Origin: Flavobacterium psychrophilum | GTDB lineage: Bacteria > Bacteroidota > Bacteroidia > Flavobacteriales > Flavobacteriaceae | Direction of reading: 5' to 3' | DNA: 63,251 bases | Assembly (NCBI GenBank): GCA_945860385.1 | Contig: CAMAQD010000019.1 | Span: forward strand, 1 to 63,251 | Part shown: in pieces, positions 35,513 to 45,079 of the stretch | Numbering within the stretch: the stretch's first letter is position 1 | How the letters are laid out: each line of letters starts with the position of its first letter | Translations under genes and position numbers: made by a program | The notes under the pieces: generated by a model | The model's input: only the letters and a program-made list of their open reading frames with translations | What the model was told of the DNA's origin: nothing | Database searches by the model: none

Positions 35513-37342
35513 TTATATTTTCCCTTTTATAAACTTATAAACATTTTCTATATCAATAGAAATTTCGCTTGCTGGAATTTGTGCTATTATAGCTGAAAGT
35601 TTGTTGTAGTCAATTCCACCTTCATTAGTGTCAATTGTTGCAACATTATCTTTTAAATACAAGGATTGTATTAACGATTTTACGTTTAAATTTCGAACGT
35701 TATCATTATCATTTAAACTATTTAGTGAAATATGATTTGCTTGAGGTAATAACTGATTAACTTCATCAAGCTTTCCATTTGCTGAAAGCATTGTATAACT
35801 TAATAGATAATTTTCAATTTCTCTACGTTTCCAACTCATTAAATATGCTTCTTTATTTCCTTTAATTTTAATAACCTTTCGTCTTCCATTAGCTTGTGAA
35901 TCTGTAACCAAACCAGAATCTGAAACATCATTTACTGAAAGATTATCTCTATCACATATTAAGAAAATAGATTTAGTTGTTGGATTATCGTTATGCCTTT
36001 TAAAAGATTCAACCCAATCTAATTTAGAGTTACCAAATCTATCTGCATAACTATTAAATCCTGCGCCACATTTAATATAATGAATTTGTTGTAAAATGTT
36101 TAAATCAAAATCAGGGACTTTTATTTTACACAGTTCTATAAAAATAAACCAGTCTGAATAATCTTCCACAAGAGCCAAATATTTTACTTTTCCAGCAACA
36201 GATAATTTAAAATTTCCACCAGAAGAAAGTGATTCTAATCTATCCAAAATTTTATTAGCAACGGTCTCATTTTCAATTTTTCCTTTTTCAACTAATTTAA
36301 TATTTGAAAATTCATTTAAAATAATAGAATCTGCTGAATGTGTGGTTGTAATTACTTTGCCACTTATTGCACTAAAAACATCCCAAAGTTTTTGAATATT
36401 TCGATAATATAAATGTGAATCAACTTCGTCTAACAAAAACAAAGATTTATCAGAATCAAACAAGTCCATCAAAGCATAAATAGCTAATAATTGATGCTCA
36501 CCATCGCTTAATTGATTTAATTCTATATTTCCTTTAAACATTAATTCACAGTTGTCTCTAAAAATAAAGTTGTCATAATTTGAAGCCCAAGCTAAAAATG
36601 TAAATACTTTATTGGTGTCATTTCCCAAAACTGGTGCAACATTTTTAGCATAAAACCACCTCCAAGTTTTGACGATTCGTGAATATTCCTCTTCAATATC
36701 TATATAGCCATCTCCAAATAAATGATCGGTTAGTTTAACTAAATATTGGTGTAAAAAAGTTCTTCTAATTGATTTATGTTCAGGATTTGTAGCTTCTTTT
36801 TTGCTTGCGCTTACTATTTTGTAATTATAGTTAGTCCTTATTCTAAAAGGAAATTCAATATGTGTAGTGATATCAACACCTTGAGCATTTACATCTACCA
36901 ATCCTTTAGACTTAAGATAATCAATAACTTTACCACTTTTATTGTTTTCGTCTACATCTTCGGGTTCAACATATTTTTTTAATGCGGTTGCAAAAAAGAT
37001 TAAAAACCTAACCCAAGAACGGTCAAAATAAATAGTATTGATAGTATTATTTATTCTTTGGCTTGTTTCTTCTTCCTCATCATAAGATAAATCATCAACA
37101 ACTAACTTTTCAATATTTTTTAAATTGTTTTGAAAAATAGAAGAAAACGATTCATTATTTCCAGAGGAAAAAGCAAATAAATTGGTATCTTCTTGAATAT
37201 TGGTTAGATATTTTTTAAAAATACTTTCTAAAATAGCTGATTTACCGCAACCATTTTCACCTACGAAAGTCATAACACTATTGTTTAGTGTTAATGTTTG
37301 CGGATGATTATAAATTTTATTTCCAGGTATTTTTATTTCCAT
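35513..37342 (-). CDS. AAA/ABC-type ATPase fused to TOPRIM (DUF4435-like) nuclease domain, PARIS/OLD-like
   Basis: 609 residues. The ATPase half has Walker A GENGCGKS (28-35), an ABC-like signature LSDGEHQLL (278-286), Walker B SLFLLDEVD (300-308) and the H-loop TTTH (332-335). The second half looks like a TOPRIM/DUF4435 nuclease: E393 in LALVEDYSDW, the D464-x-D466 pair in LICDRDN, and WKRREIENYL at 504-513. In the PARIS system, a similar ATPase (AriA) and DUF4435 TOPRIM nuclease (AriB) respond to phage anti-restriction proteins. Here both appear in one chain. The gene starts directly after the hsdR stop and ends 2 bases before hsdM, so it is built into the restriction operon. Confidence 0.85.
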   Translation of the reverse strand: MEIKIPGNKIYNHPQTLTLNNSVMTFVGENGCGKSAILESIFKKYLTNIQEDTNLFAFSSGNNESFSSIFQNNLKNIEKLVVDDLSYDEEEETSQRINNTINTIYFDRSWVRFLIFFATALKKYVEPEDVDENNKSGKVIDYLKSKGLVDVNAQGVDITTHIEFPFRIRTNYNYKIVSASKKEATNPEHKSIRRTFLHQYLVKLTDHLFGDGYIDIEEEYSRIVKTWRWFYAKNVAPVLGNDTNKVFTFLAWASNYDNFIFRDNCELMFKGNIELNQLSDGEHQLLAIYALMDLFDSDKSLFLLDEVDSHLYYRNIQKLWDVFSAISGKVITTTHSADSIILNEFSNIKLVEKGKIENETVANKILDRLESLSSGGNFKLSVAGKVKYLALVEDYSDWFIFIELCKIKVPDFDLNILQQIHYIKCGAGFNSYADRFGNSKLDWVESFKRHNDNPTTKSIFLICDRDNLSVNDVSDSGLVTDSQANGRRKVIKIKGNKEAYLMSWKRREIENYLLSYTMLSANGKLDEVNQLLPQANHISLNSLNDNDNVRNLNVKSLIQSLYLKDNVATIDTNEGGIDYNKLSAIIAQIPASEISIDIENVYKFIKGKI

Positions 37343-39661
37343 CTATGATGCTTTATATATATTTTCTTGAAGTTTGTAGTAAGCTCCTAATAAATTTTTC
37401 ATATCACCAAAAACTACTTTTGCATCTTTGGTTGTGCCCAGTTTTAACTTTACTAAATCACCCAATTTATCCCTTTGTAATTCTTCAATTCCAAATTTTT
37501 CATAATGATTTAGTACATATTCTAAGAACTCTCTTGCTTTTAAGTTTTGGTAAACCGCAAAAAAATTGTCTTCTTTAACAGTATTTGCTCTTTCTTTCCT
37601 TGTCATTAAATCGGAACTAAATGAAATATGAGAAAGCACGTCAAAAATATCACATTCTGGTGTTGCTATCATATTTCTTAAAACATCTAGTTGCTCTTTG
37701 TCAAAACCTAAATTGCTTAATTGTTCCAATAATTGCTTTCGTGTATCAGGATTTGCCCAAATTTTACGTAAATGTTCTTCGTTTTGGTAAATTGCCGGTA
37801 ATTCCCCAACTAGCTTTTCTAAAAACTCTCTAGCTGTTAATGGCTTCCCATTTTCATCAATATATCGTGTATCTATATCAATAACTTTTAATGTTCGCCC
37901 ATTACTCAATTCGATTATTAATTTTTTATTTTTTTCTTCATATTCCCCTGACGGTTCTTCTACTTCATTTTCTTTTGGTTTTCTTTGTTCTCGAACAGTA
38001 TTTGATTTACCAGTTTCATCGGTTTCAATTTCACTTTCGGGTAAACCATCCCAATCTGAATCATAAAATAAATCAGTCGCACCAACAAAATCAATTATTG
38101 TAAAAAAGTCTTTTCCATCATACACCCTCGTTCCTCTTCCTATAATTTGCTTGAATTCTACCATTGAATATATTGGAGCTGTTAATACGATGTTTCTAAC
38201 ATTTCTTGCATCAATTCCTGTCGTCAACATTTTAGAAGAGGTCAATATTACAGGAATATCTTTGTCATTATCTTGAAACGCTTCTAAAAAAGTTCTCCCA
38301 ACTTTTCCTTCATCAGAAGTTACTCGCACGCAGTAATTTGAATCAGAAACGGTTTTGTGTCTATTAATCATATCTCTCAAATCCAATGCGTGATCTTGAT
38401 TTACACAAAAAATAATTGTCTTTTCCATTTTACCAATATTGTTTAAAATGGCTTTCGCAATTAAATCTGTTCTTTGAAGAATAGTTATATTTTTATCAAA
38501 ATCTTTAATATCATAACGGTCTTTTTTTATTTCACCTTGGATTATTTTACTATCATTTGTATGAATGTATTCATCAATATTTGTCTTAACTCTTTTTACT
38601 TTATATGGAGTTAAGAATCCATCGGTTATTCCATCATTTAAAGAATATTCATAGATTGGTTTACCAAAATATTTGTAGGTATCAACATTATCTTCACGCT
38701 TTGGAGTTGCGGTTAATCCTAAATGAATAGCGGGTTTAAAATAGTCTAATATTGCCCTCCAAGAACCTTCTTCGTTTGCACTTCCTCGATGGCATTCATC
38801 AATTATTATTAAATCGAAAAAGTCTGACGGATACTCTTTGTAATAGCCCCCAATGTTTTCTCTTTCAGCAATTGCTTGGTAAATTGCAAAAAATATAAAT
38901 GCGTTTGTTGGCACAACTCCATTTCTACTTTTCACTTCTTCACCATTTATTTTTATTAAATCATTTTCATAAGGATTAAAAGTATTTATGGCTTGGTCTG
39001 CCAAAACATTTCTGTCTGCTAAAAATAAAACTCTTGGTCTTCTGTTTAATCCATCTAAATTCCACTTTGCTTGAAATAATTTATGGACAATTTGAAATGA
39101 TATAAAAGTTTTACCAGTACCTGTTGCTAGTGTTAGTAAAATTCTTTTCTTATCATCAGCTATATTTTCTATGACCTTATTCACTGCAATTTCCTGATAA
39201 TATCTAGGTCGCATAGAACCCGTTAAGTAAAAAGGTATGCTATGTAATAGTCTTTTTAGTTCAATATTTCTTCCGAAAATACGATTGTAAAGTTCTTGTG
39301 GAGTAGGGAAATTATCTATGTAATCTCCTTTTCCAATGATTAAATTAAACTCGTAGATTTGTTTACCATTAGTAGAATAGACAAAGTCTATCTTTAATTT
39401 TTTAGCATAATCAATTGCTTGTTGCAGTCCTTTTGTCGGGTGGTCATCCGATTTTTTAGCTTCAATTAAAGCTAAATTTATACTGTTGAATCTTAATAGA
39501 TAGTCAAGAAACAATCGTTTTCCTCTTTTGTTTCCAATTAATTTTCTTCCATCTGTAAAATAGTATTCTCTTTGAATATTATCAGAAGTCCAATCACTTT
39601 CAATAAGTTTTGGATCAATATAGTTTGCTCTAGTATCAGCTTCTGAAATATTTCTTGTCAT
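37343..39661 (-). CDS. hsdR: Type I restriction endonuclease subunit R
   Basis: A 772-residue HsdR. The N-terminal PD-(D/E)xK nuclease has D53 and E67-A-K69 (ALIEAK). The SF2 translocase motor has ATGTGKT (179-185), DECH (287-290), LTATPKR and QIIGRGTR. A C-terminal helical region would contact HsdM. All catalytic motifs are intact, unlike the adjacent methylase gene. It cuts unmethylated DNA after translocation, but needs HsdM and HsdS for targeting. It is first in the three-gene operon; its stop codon is immediately followed by the ATG of the AAA-TOPRIM gene. Confidence 0.94.
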   Translation of the reverse strand: MTRNISEADTRANYIDPKLIESDWTSDNIQREYYFTDGRKLIGNKRGKRLFLDYLLRFNSINLALIEAKKSDDHPTKGLQQAIDYAKKLKIDFVYSTNGKQIYEFNLIIGKGDYIDNFPTPQELYNRIFGRNIELKRLLHSIPFYLTGSMRPRYYQEIAVNKVIENIADDKKRILLTLATGTGKTFISFQIVHKLFQAKWNLDGLNRRPRVLFLADRNVLADQAINTFNPYENDLIKINGEEVKSRNGVVPTNAFIFFAIYQAIAERENIGGYYKEYPSDFFDLIIIDECHRGSANEEGSWRAILDYFKPAIHLGLTATPKREDNVDTYKYFGKPIYEYSLNDGITDGFLTPYKVKRVKTNIDEYIHTNDSKIIQGEIKKDRYDIKDFDKNITILQRTDLIAKAILNNIGKMEKTIIFCVNQDHALDLRDMINRHKTVSDSNYCVRVTSDEGKVGRTFLEAFQDNDKDIPVILTSSKMLTTGIDARNVRNIVLTAPIYSMVEFKQIIGRGTRVYDGKDFFTIIDFVGATDLFYDSDWDGLPESEIETDETGKSNTVREQRKPKENEVEEPSGEYEEKNKKLIIELSNGRTLKVIDIDTRYIDENGKPLTAREFLEKLVGELPAIYQNEEHLRKIWANPDTRKQLLEQLSNLGFDKEQLDVLRNMIATPECDIFDVLSHISFSSDLMTRKERANTVKEDNFFAVYQNLKAREFLEYVLNHYEKFGIEELQRDKLGDLVKLKLGTTKDAKVVFGDMKNLLGAYYKLQENIYKAS

Positions 39662-39669
39662 ACTTCTGA

Positions 39670-39688
39670 TTAATCAATTTTTGATTAA
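39670..39688. promoter_or_regulatory. Inverted repeat upstream of hsdR, possible operator
   Basis: TTAATCA (39670-39676) and TGATTAA (39682-39688) flank ATTTT, 8 bases before the hsdR ATG. It could bind a repressor or affect translation. No regulator gene lies in the operon. The rest of the 286-base spacer to 39947 shows nothing I can name. Confidence 0.35.
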
Positions 39689-39947
39689 AGTCTGCAAGTT
39701 AAAAAAATATACCGTTATGTAAATATTTTATATCACTTTCTTTGAATGCTACAATAATTAAAATTAGAATGAAAATAATAATTCTAAACTTGAGTTAATT
39801 AATGTTGTTTTCCCTCCATCCAATCCTTTCGTGTGTTAAGTTTTGAAAGCTATATTTTCTATATCTACTCATGCATCGTAGTTGAAAATCTGTCTTAATC
39901 CGCGTTGCAAAACATTCGTTTTATCCCTGTCTAATTTCCAATTACTG

Positions 39948-41924
39948 TTAATACTCCAACAATTCCAACAACGCTTTCTCAAACCTTCCTTTTGACAAAT
40001 ACTGGTCCTCCAAAGCTTTGGTAAACGGAATCGGGCTGTCTAAACTCGCCACACGTTTTACCGGAGCATCGAGATAAGCAAAACAATTTTCCATAATCAA
40101 TGCCGAAATATCGCTGGCAATGCCGCCAAAAAGAGAGTCTTCTTGGTAAACAATGGCTCTTCCGGTCTTCTTTACAGAAGCATATATAGCATCCGTATCC
40201 AAAGGCTGCAAGGTTCTCAAATCCAATACATCAGCTGATATTTCAGGATTTTTAGCCAAAGTGTCCAACGCCCAATGCACCGCTGCCCCATAAGCAATAA
40301 TAGTAACTTGGTTTCCTTCTTTCAGCAAAGCCGCTTTTCCCAACGGAATCGTGTAATATTCAGTAGGAACCTCTTGGTGAACGCTGCGATACAATTGTTT
40401 GTGTTCAAAGAATAAAACCGGATTCGGATCGTTAATGGATTCATTCAACAATCCTTTGGCATCATACGGAAAGGCGGGATAAACTACTTTCAAACCGGGT
40501 GTTTTAGTAAACCAGGCTTCATTAGTCTGCGAATGAAAAGGCCCAGCTTGTGTCCCGCCACCGCAAGGCATCCGAACCACAACATCGGCTTTTTCCTGCC
40601 AACGGTAATGCGTTTTCGCCAATAAATTCACAATCGGATTGAATCCTGTAGAAACAAAATCGGCAAACTGCATCTCGACAATCGCTTTGTACCCATTGAT
40701 AGACAATCCCATTCCAGCCGAAACAACCGCGCTTTCGCAGATGGGTGTATTGCGCACTCGTTCATTTCCAAACTGTTCGACAAAACCCTCCGTAATCTTA
40801 AAAGCGCCTCCATATTCGGCAATGTCCTGCCCCATTAGAACCAAGTTATCATAACGCTCCATCGACTGTCGCAAACTACTGGAAATAGCATCAATGAAAC
40901 GAATATTTTTAGTTTCACTTGAAGGTGTAACTTCTTGAAATTCAAATGATTTATAAACATCATGTAATTCTTCATCATAACTGGCTTCGATCTCAGGTTC
41001 TGCATTGGCAAGAGCCAGATTTTCATCAATTTCATTCTTGATTGCACTTCTTAAATGGGAATCAAATTCCTCTGAAAGAATGTTTTTTTCTTTTAAATAA
41101 TTCCTGTAATTTTCTACCGGATCTTTGGCAGCCCACTCTTCCATCAAGGCCGAAGGAACATATTTAGTGCCACTCGCCTCTTCGTGACCGCGCATTCTAA
41201 AGGTTTTAAATTCCAATAAAACAGGACGAGGATGCACCACCATCGAAGCTTTCAATTCTGATAATTTAGTGTAGACTTCCAGAATATTATTCCCATCCAA
41301 AATATTGCTTTCCATTCCGTAACCTATTCCCTTATCGGCAATATGTTCACAACGAAACTGCTCATCTGTTGGCGTTGATAAACCATAACCATTATTCTCG
41401 ACAATAAATAAAACCGGTAATTCCCAAACGGCAGCAATATTCAAAGCTTCGTGAAAATCACCTTCGCTTGTAGCCCCTTCGCCAGTAAAAACAGCGGTTA
41501 TCTTACCATTTTGTTTTAATTTATTCGCCAATGCAATCCCATCGGCAATCCCCAATTGAGGCCCCAAATGCGAAATCATCCCAATAATCTTGAATTCTTG
41601 TGTGCCAAAGTGAAAACTCCTATCCCGGCCTTTGGTAAACCCATTAGCCTTGCCCTGCCATTGTGAAAATAATCGATGTAACGGAATATTTCTGCCTGTA
41701 AAAACACCCAAGTTGCGGTGCATCGGCAAAATGTATTCATCAGCATCCAGAACTGCTGTAACGCCTACAGCAATAGCTTCCTGACCAATTCCGGAAAACC
41801 ATTTTGAAACTTTTCCTTGCCGAATCAGAATCAGCATTTTTTCTTCGATTAGCCTTGGTAAAACCAATCTTTTATATAAATCTAATAAGTGTTCGTGGCT
41901 AAGATCTTTGCTGTCGAAAGTCAT
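39948..41924 (-). CDS. Branched-chain 2-oxoacid dehydrogenase E1, alpha-beta fusion
   Basis: 658 residues, joining E1 alpha (about 1-330) and E1 beta (about 345-658) in one chain. The alpha TPP motif reads [15 protein letters not shown] leading to [11 protein letters not shown], with Glu where most enzymes have Asp in GDG. The beta part has [17 protein letters not shown] and the conserved [14 protein letters not shown]. It decarboxylates the oxoacids of valine, leucine and isoleucine and passes the acyl group to an E2 not found here. Pyruvate dehydrogenase activity is less likely but cannot be excluded. It is a single gene. Confidence 0.92.
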   Translation of the reverse strand: MTFDSKDLSHEHLLDLYKRLVLPRLIEEKMLILIRQGKVSKWFSGIGQEAIAVGVTAVLDADEYILPMHRNLGVFTGRNIPLHRLFSQWQGKANGFTKGRDRSFHFGTQEFKIIGMISHLGPQLGIADGIALANKLKQNGKITAVFTGEGATSEGDFHEALNIAAVWELPVLFIVENNGYGLSTPTDEQFRCEHIADKGIGYGMESNILDGNNILEVYTKLSELKASMVVHPRPVLLEFKTFRMRGHEEASGTKYVPSALMEEWAAKDPVENYRNYLKEKNILSEEFDSHLRSAIKNEIDENLALANAEPEIEASYDEELHDVYKSFEFQEVTPSSETKNIRFIDAISSSLRQSMERYDNLVLMGQDIAEYGGAFKITEGFVEQFGNERVRNTPICESAVVSAGMGLSINGYKAIVEMQFADFVSTGFNPIVNLLAKTHYRWQEKADVVVRMPCGGGTQAGPFHSQTNEAWFTKTPGLKVVYPAFPYDAKGLLNESINDPNPVLFFEHKQLYRSVHQEVPTEYYTIPLGKAALLKEGNQVTIIAYGAAVHWALDTLAKNPEISADVLDLRTLQPLDTDAIYASVKKTGRAIVYQEDSLFGGIASDISALIMENCFAYLDAPVKRVASLDSPIPFTKALEDQYLSKGRFEKALLELLEY

Positions 41925-42000
41925 TTGATTATCTTTTTGGTTTTACTAGTTATTCTTTGGAAATCCAATACAATTAAACTAAAGTTTATAAAAAAATTGA

Positions 42001-42080
42001 ACCATTAAGAAAGTAAGAAAATTAAGTTTTGTAGTTGCTCTTAATGACTTGAGTGAAGCGAACTTAATTTCTTAATGGTT
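42001..42080. repeat. Inverted repeat, ACCATTAAGAAA words
   Basis: ACCATTAAGAAA (42001-42012) pairs perfectly with TTTCTTAATGGT (42068-42079), with ATTAAG/CTTAAT words inside. It makes up much of the 336-base gap between the E1 gene and hypE (41925-42260). The remainder of that gap is AT-rich, apart from the terminator at 42199. Confidence 0.75.
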
Positions 42081-42198
42081 TAAAAAAATAAAACAGTCAC
42101 GATACACCACGCGAACCTCTTTTTTTATTGCAGTTCAAAAGTATAAAAAAATAACAGTTTCGTTTGCTAATGTTATATTATTTATTCCATTTAAATAA

Positions 42199-42232
42199 AA
42201 AAATGAGATTGGTGTGACTCAATCTCATTTTT
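42199..42232. terminator. Strong terminator after hypE
   Basis: AAAAATGAGATTG (42199-42211) pairs perfectly with CAATCTCATTTTT (42220-42232) around an 8-base loop, followed by CC. It ends the leftward hypABCE transcript. Confidence 0.85.
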
Positions 42233-42260
42233 CCAGAATTAAAAATACAACTATTCTTTT

Positions 42261-43280
42261 TTAACAAATTCTAGGCAATTGTTCTCCAATCAATGGACTG
42301 ACGACTCTTTTGCCTCCAAAAGCACTTTCTAAAATGATTTTGCTTTTATTTTCATTCGTTATTGTACCAATTATTGAAGGATTTTGCCCCACTGATTTTA
42401 AGATGGCTACGATTTCATTCTCCACTGATTTAGAAACAATACAAGCAAAAACACCTTCATTGGCAACATATAACGGGTCTAAACCCAAGATTTCACAAGC
42501 ACTTTGCACTTGCGTATCCACCAGAATTTTCTCGTCTTCGAGCAGCATTCCAAAAGTACTTTCAGTCGTGATTTCATGCAAAACCGAAGCCAATCCGCCA
42601 CGAGTGGCATCTCTCAAAAAATGAATGTCGTCGCCACATTCGTCCATTAGCTTTTCTACAATAAAATTGAGGTTGTTGGTATCGCTTAGAATTTCACTTT
42701 CGAATTGCAGTCCTTCTCTTTCGGACATAATCGCCATTCCGTGAGAAGCAATAGGCATATTGACGATAATAGAATCACCGGCTTGTATTCTGTCAATCCG
42801 AATATTGGCTTTTTCATGCAAAACCCCTACGCCTGAAGTATTGATATAAATCTTGTCGCCTTTTCCTTTTTCAACCACTTTAGTATCACCGGTAACAATA
42901 AAAACACCCGCTTTATCGGCAGTGGCTCGAATCGATTTAATGATTTCGGTAAATTCATCCAATCCAAATCCTTCTTCAATAATAAACGCTAAAGACAAAT
43001 ATTTTGGAATCGCACCACACATCGATAAATCGTTAACTGTTCCGTTCACGGCCAATTCGCCAATATTTCCTCCTTTAAAAAAAATAGGATGAATAACATA
43101 ACTATCGGTAGAAAACGCTAATTTTCCTTGAATATCAAGAAAAGCACCATCGTGCCGCACATTAAGAATGGGATTGTTAAGGTGTTTAAAAATCACTTCA
43201 TTCAGAAGCTTGGTAGTATGCTCCCCTCCGCTTCCGTGATGCAGATTTATTTTCTCGTTGTGGTCTTGTAGGTTTGACAT
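42261..43280 (-). CDS. hypE: Hydrogenase maturation protein HypE
   Basis: A 339-residue HypE. It has the AIR-synthase-like fold with VTGDTKVVEKGKGD and DATRGGLASVLHEI, and the essential C-terminal cysteine (ends LPRIC). HypE dehydrates the carbamoyl group supplied by HypF to the cyanide ligand of the NiFe site. It is last in the leftward hyp operon and is separated from hypC by the long heptamer array. Confidence 0.97.
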   Translation of the reverse strand: MSNLQDHNEKINLHHGSGGEHTTKLLNEVIFKHLNNPILNVRHDGAFLDIQGKLAFSTDSYVIHPIFFKGGNIGELAVNGTVNDLSMCGAIPKYLSLAFIIEEGFGLDEFTEIIKSIRATADKAGVFIVTGDTKVVEKGKGDKIYINTSGVGVLHEKANIRIDRIQAGDSIIVNMPIASHGMAIMSEREGLQFESEILSDTNNLNFIVEKLMDECGDDIHFLRDATRGGLASVLHEITTESTFGMLLEDEKILVDTQVQSACEILGLDPLYVANEGVFACIVSKSVENEIVAILKSVGQNPSIIGTITNENKSKIILESAFGGKRVVSPLIGEQLPRIC

Positions 43281-43317
43281 TAATTAAATTTTATAATAAA
43301 TTAGGGTTTAAATCTAT

Positions 43318-43527
43318 CATCTGCTCCTGCTCCCGAAAGCTTTCGGGACTGAAATCTGCAACCTGCCATCTGCAACCTGAAATCTGCACCTGCAATCTGC
43401 AATCTGCCATCTGCAATCTGCAACCTGAAATCTGCAACCTGTAACCTGCAACCTGCTATTGAAATCTGCAACCTGCAACCTGCCACCTGCAACCTGCCAT
43501 CTGCAATCTGCAATCTGAGCTCTGCAA
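43318..43527. repeat. Heptamer tandem array between hypC and hypE (about 24 units)
   Basis: About 24 units of CTGCAAY with variants (CTGCCAT, CTGAAAT, CTGTAAC) span the spacer. The period is 7 bases. A perfect 18-bp palindrome, TCCCGAAAGCTTTCGGGA, sits at 43331-43348. In the transcript the array reads RTTGCAG, and its first unit starts with the A of the hypC stop TGA (43528-43530). A TTG-started frame through it (43301-43531) encodes a seven-residue repeat (LQIADGR-like) and is probably not a gene. Confidence 0.9.
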
Positions 43528-43764
43528 TCAAATCCCTTCCCCCATTTGCTTCAAAACCGTCATTGTCGATTGGGCTTCCTCTTCATTGATGATTCCGATA
43601 GCGGCTCCAACGTGGACCAATAAATAATCCCCAATTTTAGCATCGGGAACCAAAGCCAGATTGACTTCTTTGATAACGCCTTCAAAAGAAACGCTACCTA
43701 TTCGGAAGGTTTCATCCAGTTCGGCTATAATTTTTTCTAATTTTCCTGGTATGGCTAAACACAT
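43528..43764 (-). CDS. hypC: Hydrogenase maturation chaperone HypC
   Basis: 78 residues starting MCLAIPGKL, with the essential Cys2 after methionine and the conserved proline. HypC carries iron with HypD and binds the large-subunit precursor. It starts 4 bases after the hypB stop. Confidence 0.96.
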   Translation of the reverse strand: MCLAIPGKLEKIIAELDETFRIGSVSFEGVIKEVNLALVPDAKIGDYLLVHVGAAIGIINEEEAQSTMTVLKQMGEGI

Positions 43765-43768
43765 AATT

Positions 43769-44623
43769 TTAGGATTTTAATGATTTTTTCAAAAAGGCAT
43801 ACCAAGCTTCCATTCCTTGTCCGGTGTAAGCCGAAACTTCAAAAAACACAAGATTCGGATTCACTTTTTTGGCATAATTTTTCAACTTTTCGATATCGAA
43901 TTTAAGGTAAGGCAACAAGTCGATTTTATTGATGATACACACCTGGGAACCATAAAACATATCAGGATACTTAATAGGTTTGTCCTCGCCTTCAGTGATG
44001 GAAATGATAACCACTCGACTGTTTTCACCCAAATCAAACATCGACGGGCAAACCAAATTCCCTACATTTTCTATCATCATCAAAGAACCGTCTTTAGGCG
44101 AAAGCTCTTTCACGGCTTTGGCAATCATTTCGCTATCCAGATGACAGCCTTTACCAGTATTGATTTGAATTACCGGAACATTTAGAGCAGCAATTCTATC
44201 GGCATCATTGGTGGTTTGCTGATCTCCTTCTATTACATTAAAAGATATGTCGTTTTTCAAATCGGCAATCGTGCGTTCTAATAACGATGTTTTTCCAGAA
44301 CCGGGAGAACTCACTAAATTGATGGCAAAGATATCCTTGGCATCAAAATAACCTCTATTTCGTTCCGCCAACAAATCGTTTTTATGCAAAATTTCTCTTT
44401 CTAAATCAATTTCTTTAAAAGAATGAGGATGGTGGTTATGATCGTCATCGTGATGGTGATGTTCGTGACTGTGATCATGATCGTGACCGTGTTCATGACT
44501 ATGCGAATGTTCATGATGTTCGTGGCCGTGATTATGCGAATGAGAATGTTGAACAGTTGTACCATCTACTTTTAGGATTCGGACTTCGTTATCATCGGAA
44601 TTGCATCCACAAGTTACACACAT
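43769..44623 (-). CDS. hypB: Hydrogenase nickel-insertion GTPase HypB, histidine-rich
   Basis: 284 residues. The N-terminus CVTCGC is the CxxCGC nickel motif. Residues 26-67 contain 23 histidines, a nickel-storage stretch as in rhizobial HypB. The GTPase domain has SSPGSGKT at 105-112, VIEGDQQT and INKIDLLP. It delivers nickel to the hydrogenase with HypA, 10 bases upstream. Confidence 0.97.
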   Translation of the reverse strand: MCVTCGCNSDDNEVRILKVDGTTVQHSHSHNHGHEHHEHSHSHEHGHDHDHSHEHHHHDDDHNHHPHSFKEIDLEREILHKNDLLAERNRGYFDAKDIFAINLVSSPGSGKTSLLERTIADLKNDISFNVIEGDQQTTNDADRIAALNVPVIQINTGKGCHLDSEMIAKAVKELSPKDGSLMMIENVGNLVCPSMFDLGENSRVVIISITEGEDKPIKYPDMFYGSQVCIINKIDLLPYLKFDIEKLKNYAKKVNPNLVFFEVSAYTGQGMEAWYAFLKKSLKS

Positions 44624-44633
44624 AATAGTATAA

Positions 44634-44975
44634 TTAGTTTATTATTAATTTCTTTATTTTCAACTCTTTGCCCGAAATAATAGTTTTAAACGGACTGTTG
44701 CATTTGGGACAGGAATCATAAATCTTTTCCATTTTAAATTCGGTGTCACATTCAGCACAAATAGCAATACCTTCTGGTTCAAATATAGTGATTTTTGAAT
44801 CTTCCAAAACAGTATTTTTAGCAGCTAATTCCCAAACAAAATGCAAAGATTGAATTTCGACTCCGGAAAGTTTTCCAATTTCTAAAACAATTTCTATAAC
44901 TTTTTCGCCGTTGGCAGCATCTACCTCATTTTCAGTGGTTTTGATAATTGAAGTAGCGATGGAGAGTTCATGCAT
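44634..44975 (-). CDS. hypA: Hydrogenase nickel chaperone HypA
   Basis: 113 residues starting MHELSIA, with the nickel-binding His2, and two zinc CxxC motifs (CAECDTE and CPKC). It works with HypB in nickel insertion. It is first in the leftward hypABCE operon and divergent from the hydrogenase structural genes. Confidence 0.96.
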   Translation of the reverse strand: MHELSIATSIIKTTENEVDAANGEKVIEIVLEIGKLSGVEIQSLHFVWELAAKNTVLEDSKITIFEPEGIAICAECDTEFKMEKIYDSCPKCNSPFKTIISGKELKIKKLIIN

Positions 44976-45001
44976 AATGGAGTTAATTTATTTGGCTTCA
45001 A

Positions 45002-45016
45002 TTGTGTAATTCACAA
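45002..45016. promoter_or_regulatory. Palindrome TTGTG-N5-CACAA near hypA
   Basis: TTGTG (45002-45006) and CACAA (45012-45016) flank TAATT, 27 bases upstream of the hypA start. It could be a second operator for a Crp/Fnr-like regulator, though the 5-base spacing is unusual. Confidence 0.35.
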
Positions 45017-45040
45017 ATAAACTATTAATATATTTTATTT

Positions 45041-45060
45041 TATATGATAAATGTCATATA
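45041..45060. promoter_or_regulatory. Crp/Fnr-like operator upstream of the hydrogenase operon
   Basis: A perfect 7-bp inverted repeat, TATATGA (45041-45047) and TCATATA (45054-45060), with a 6-base centre. This geometry (TGA-N6-TCA) is that of Crp/Fnr-family sites. Its centre is about 40-47 bases before the start expected from the -7 box at 45080, a class II activator position. Confidence 0.55.
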
Positions 45061-45079
45061 ATAATTATATTTTATATAA

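Noticed and set aside
43318..43527. Possible CRISPR array
   Set aside because: The units are 7 bases with no spacers, there is no conserved 25-40-base repeat, and no cas gene is present.
43301..43531. 76-codon open frame with a seven-residue repeat
   Set aside because: It is the direct translation of the heptamer array, begins with TTG over the hypC stop, and has no similarity to a known fold.
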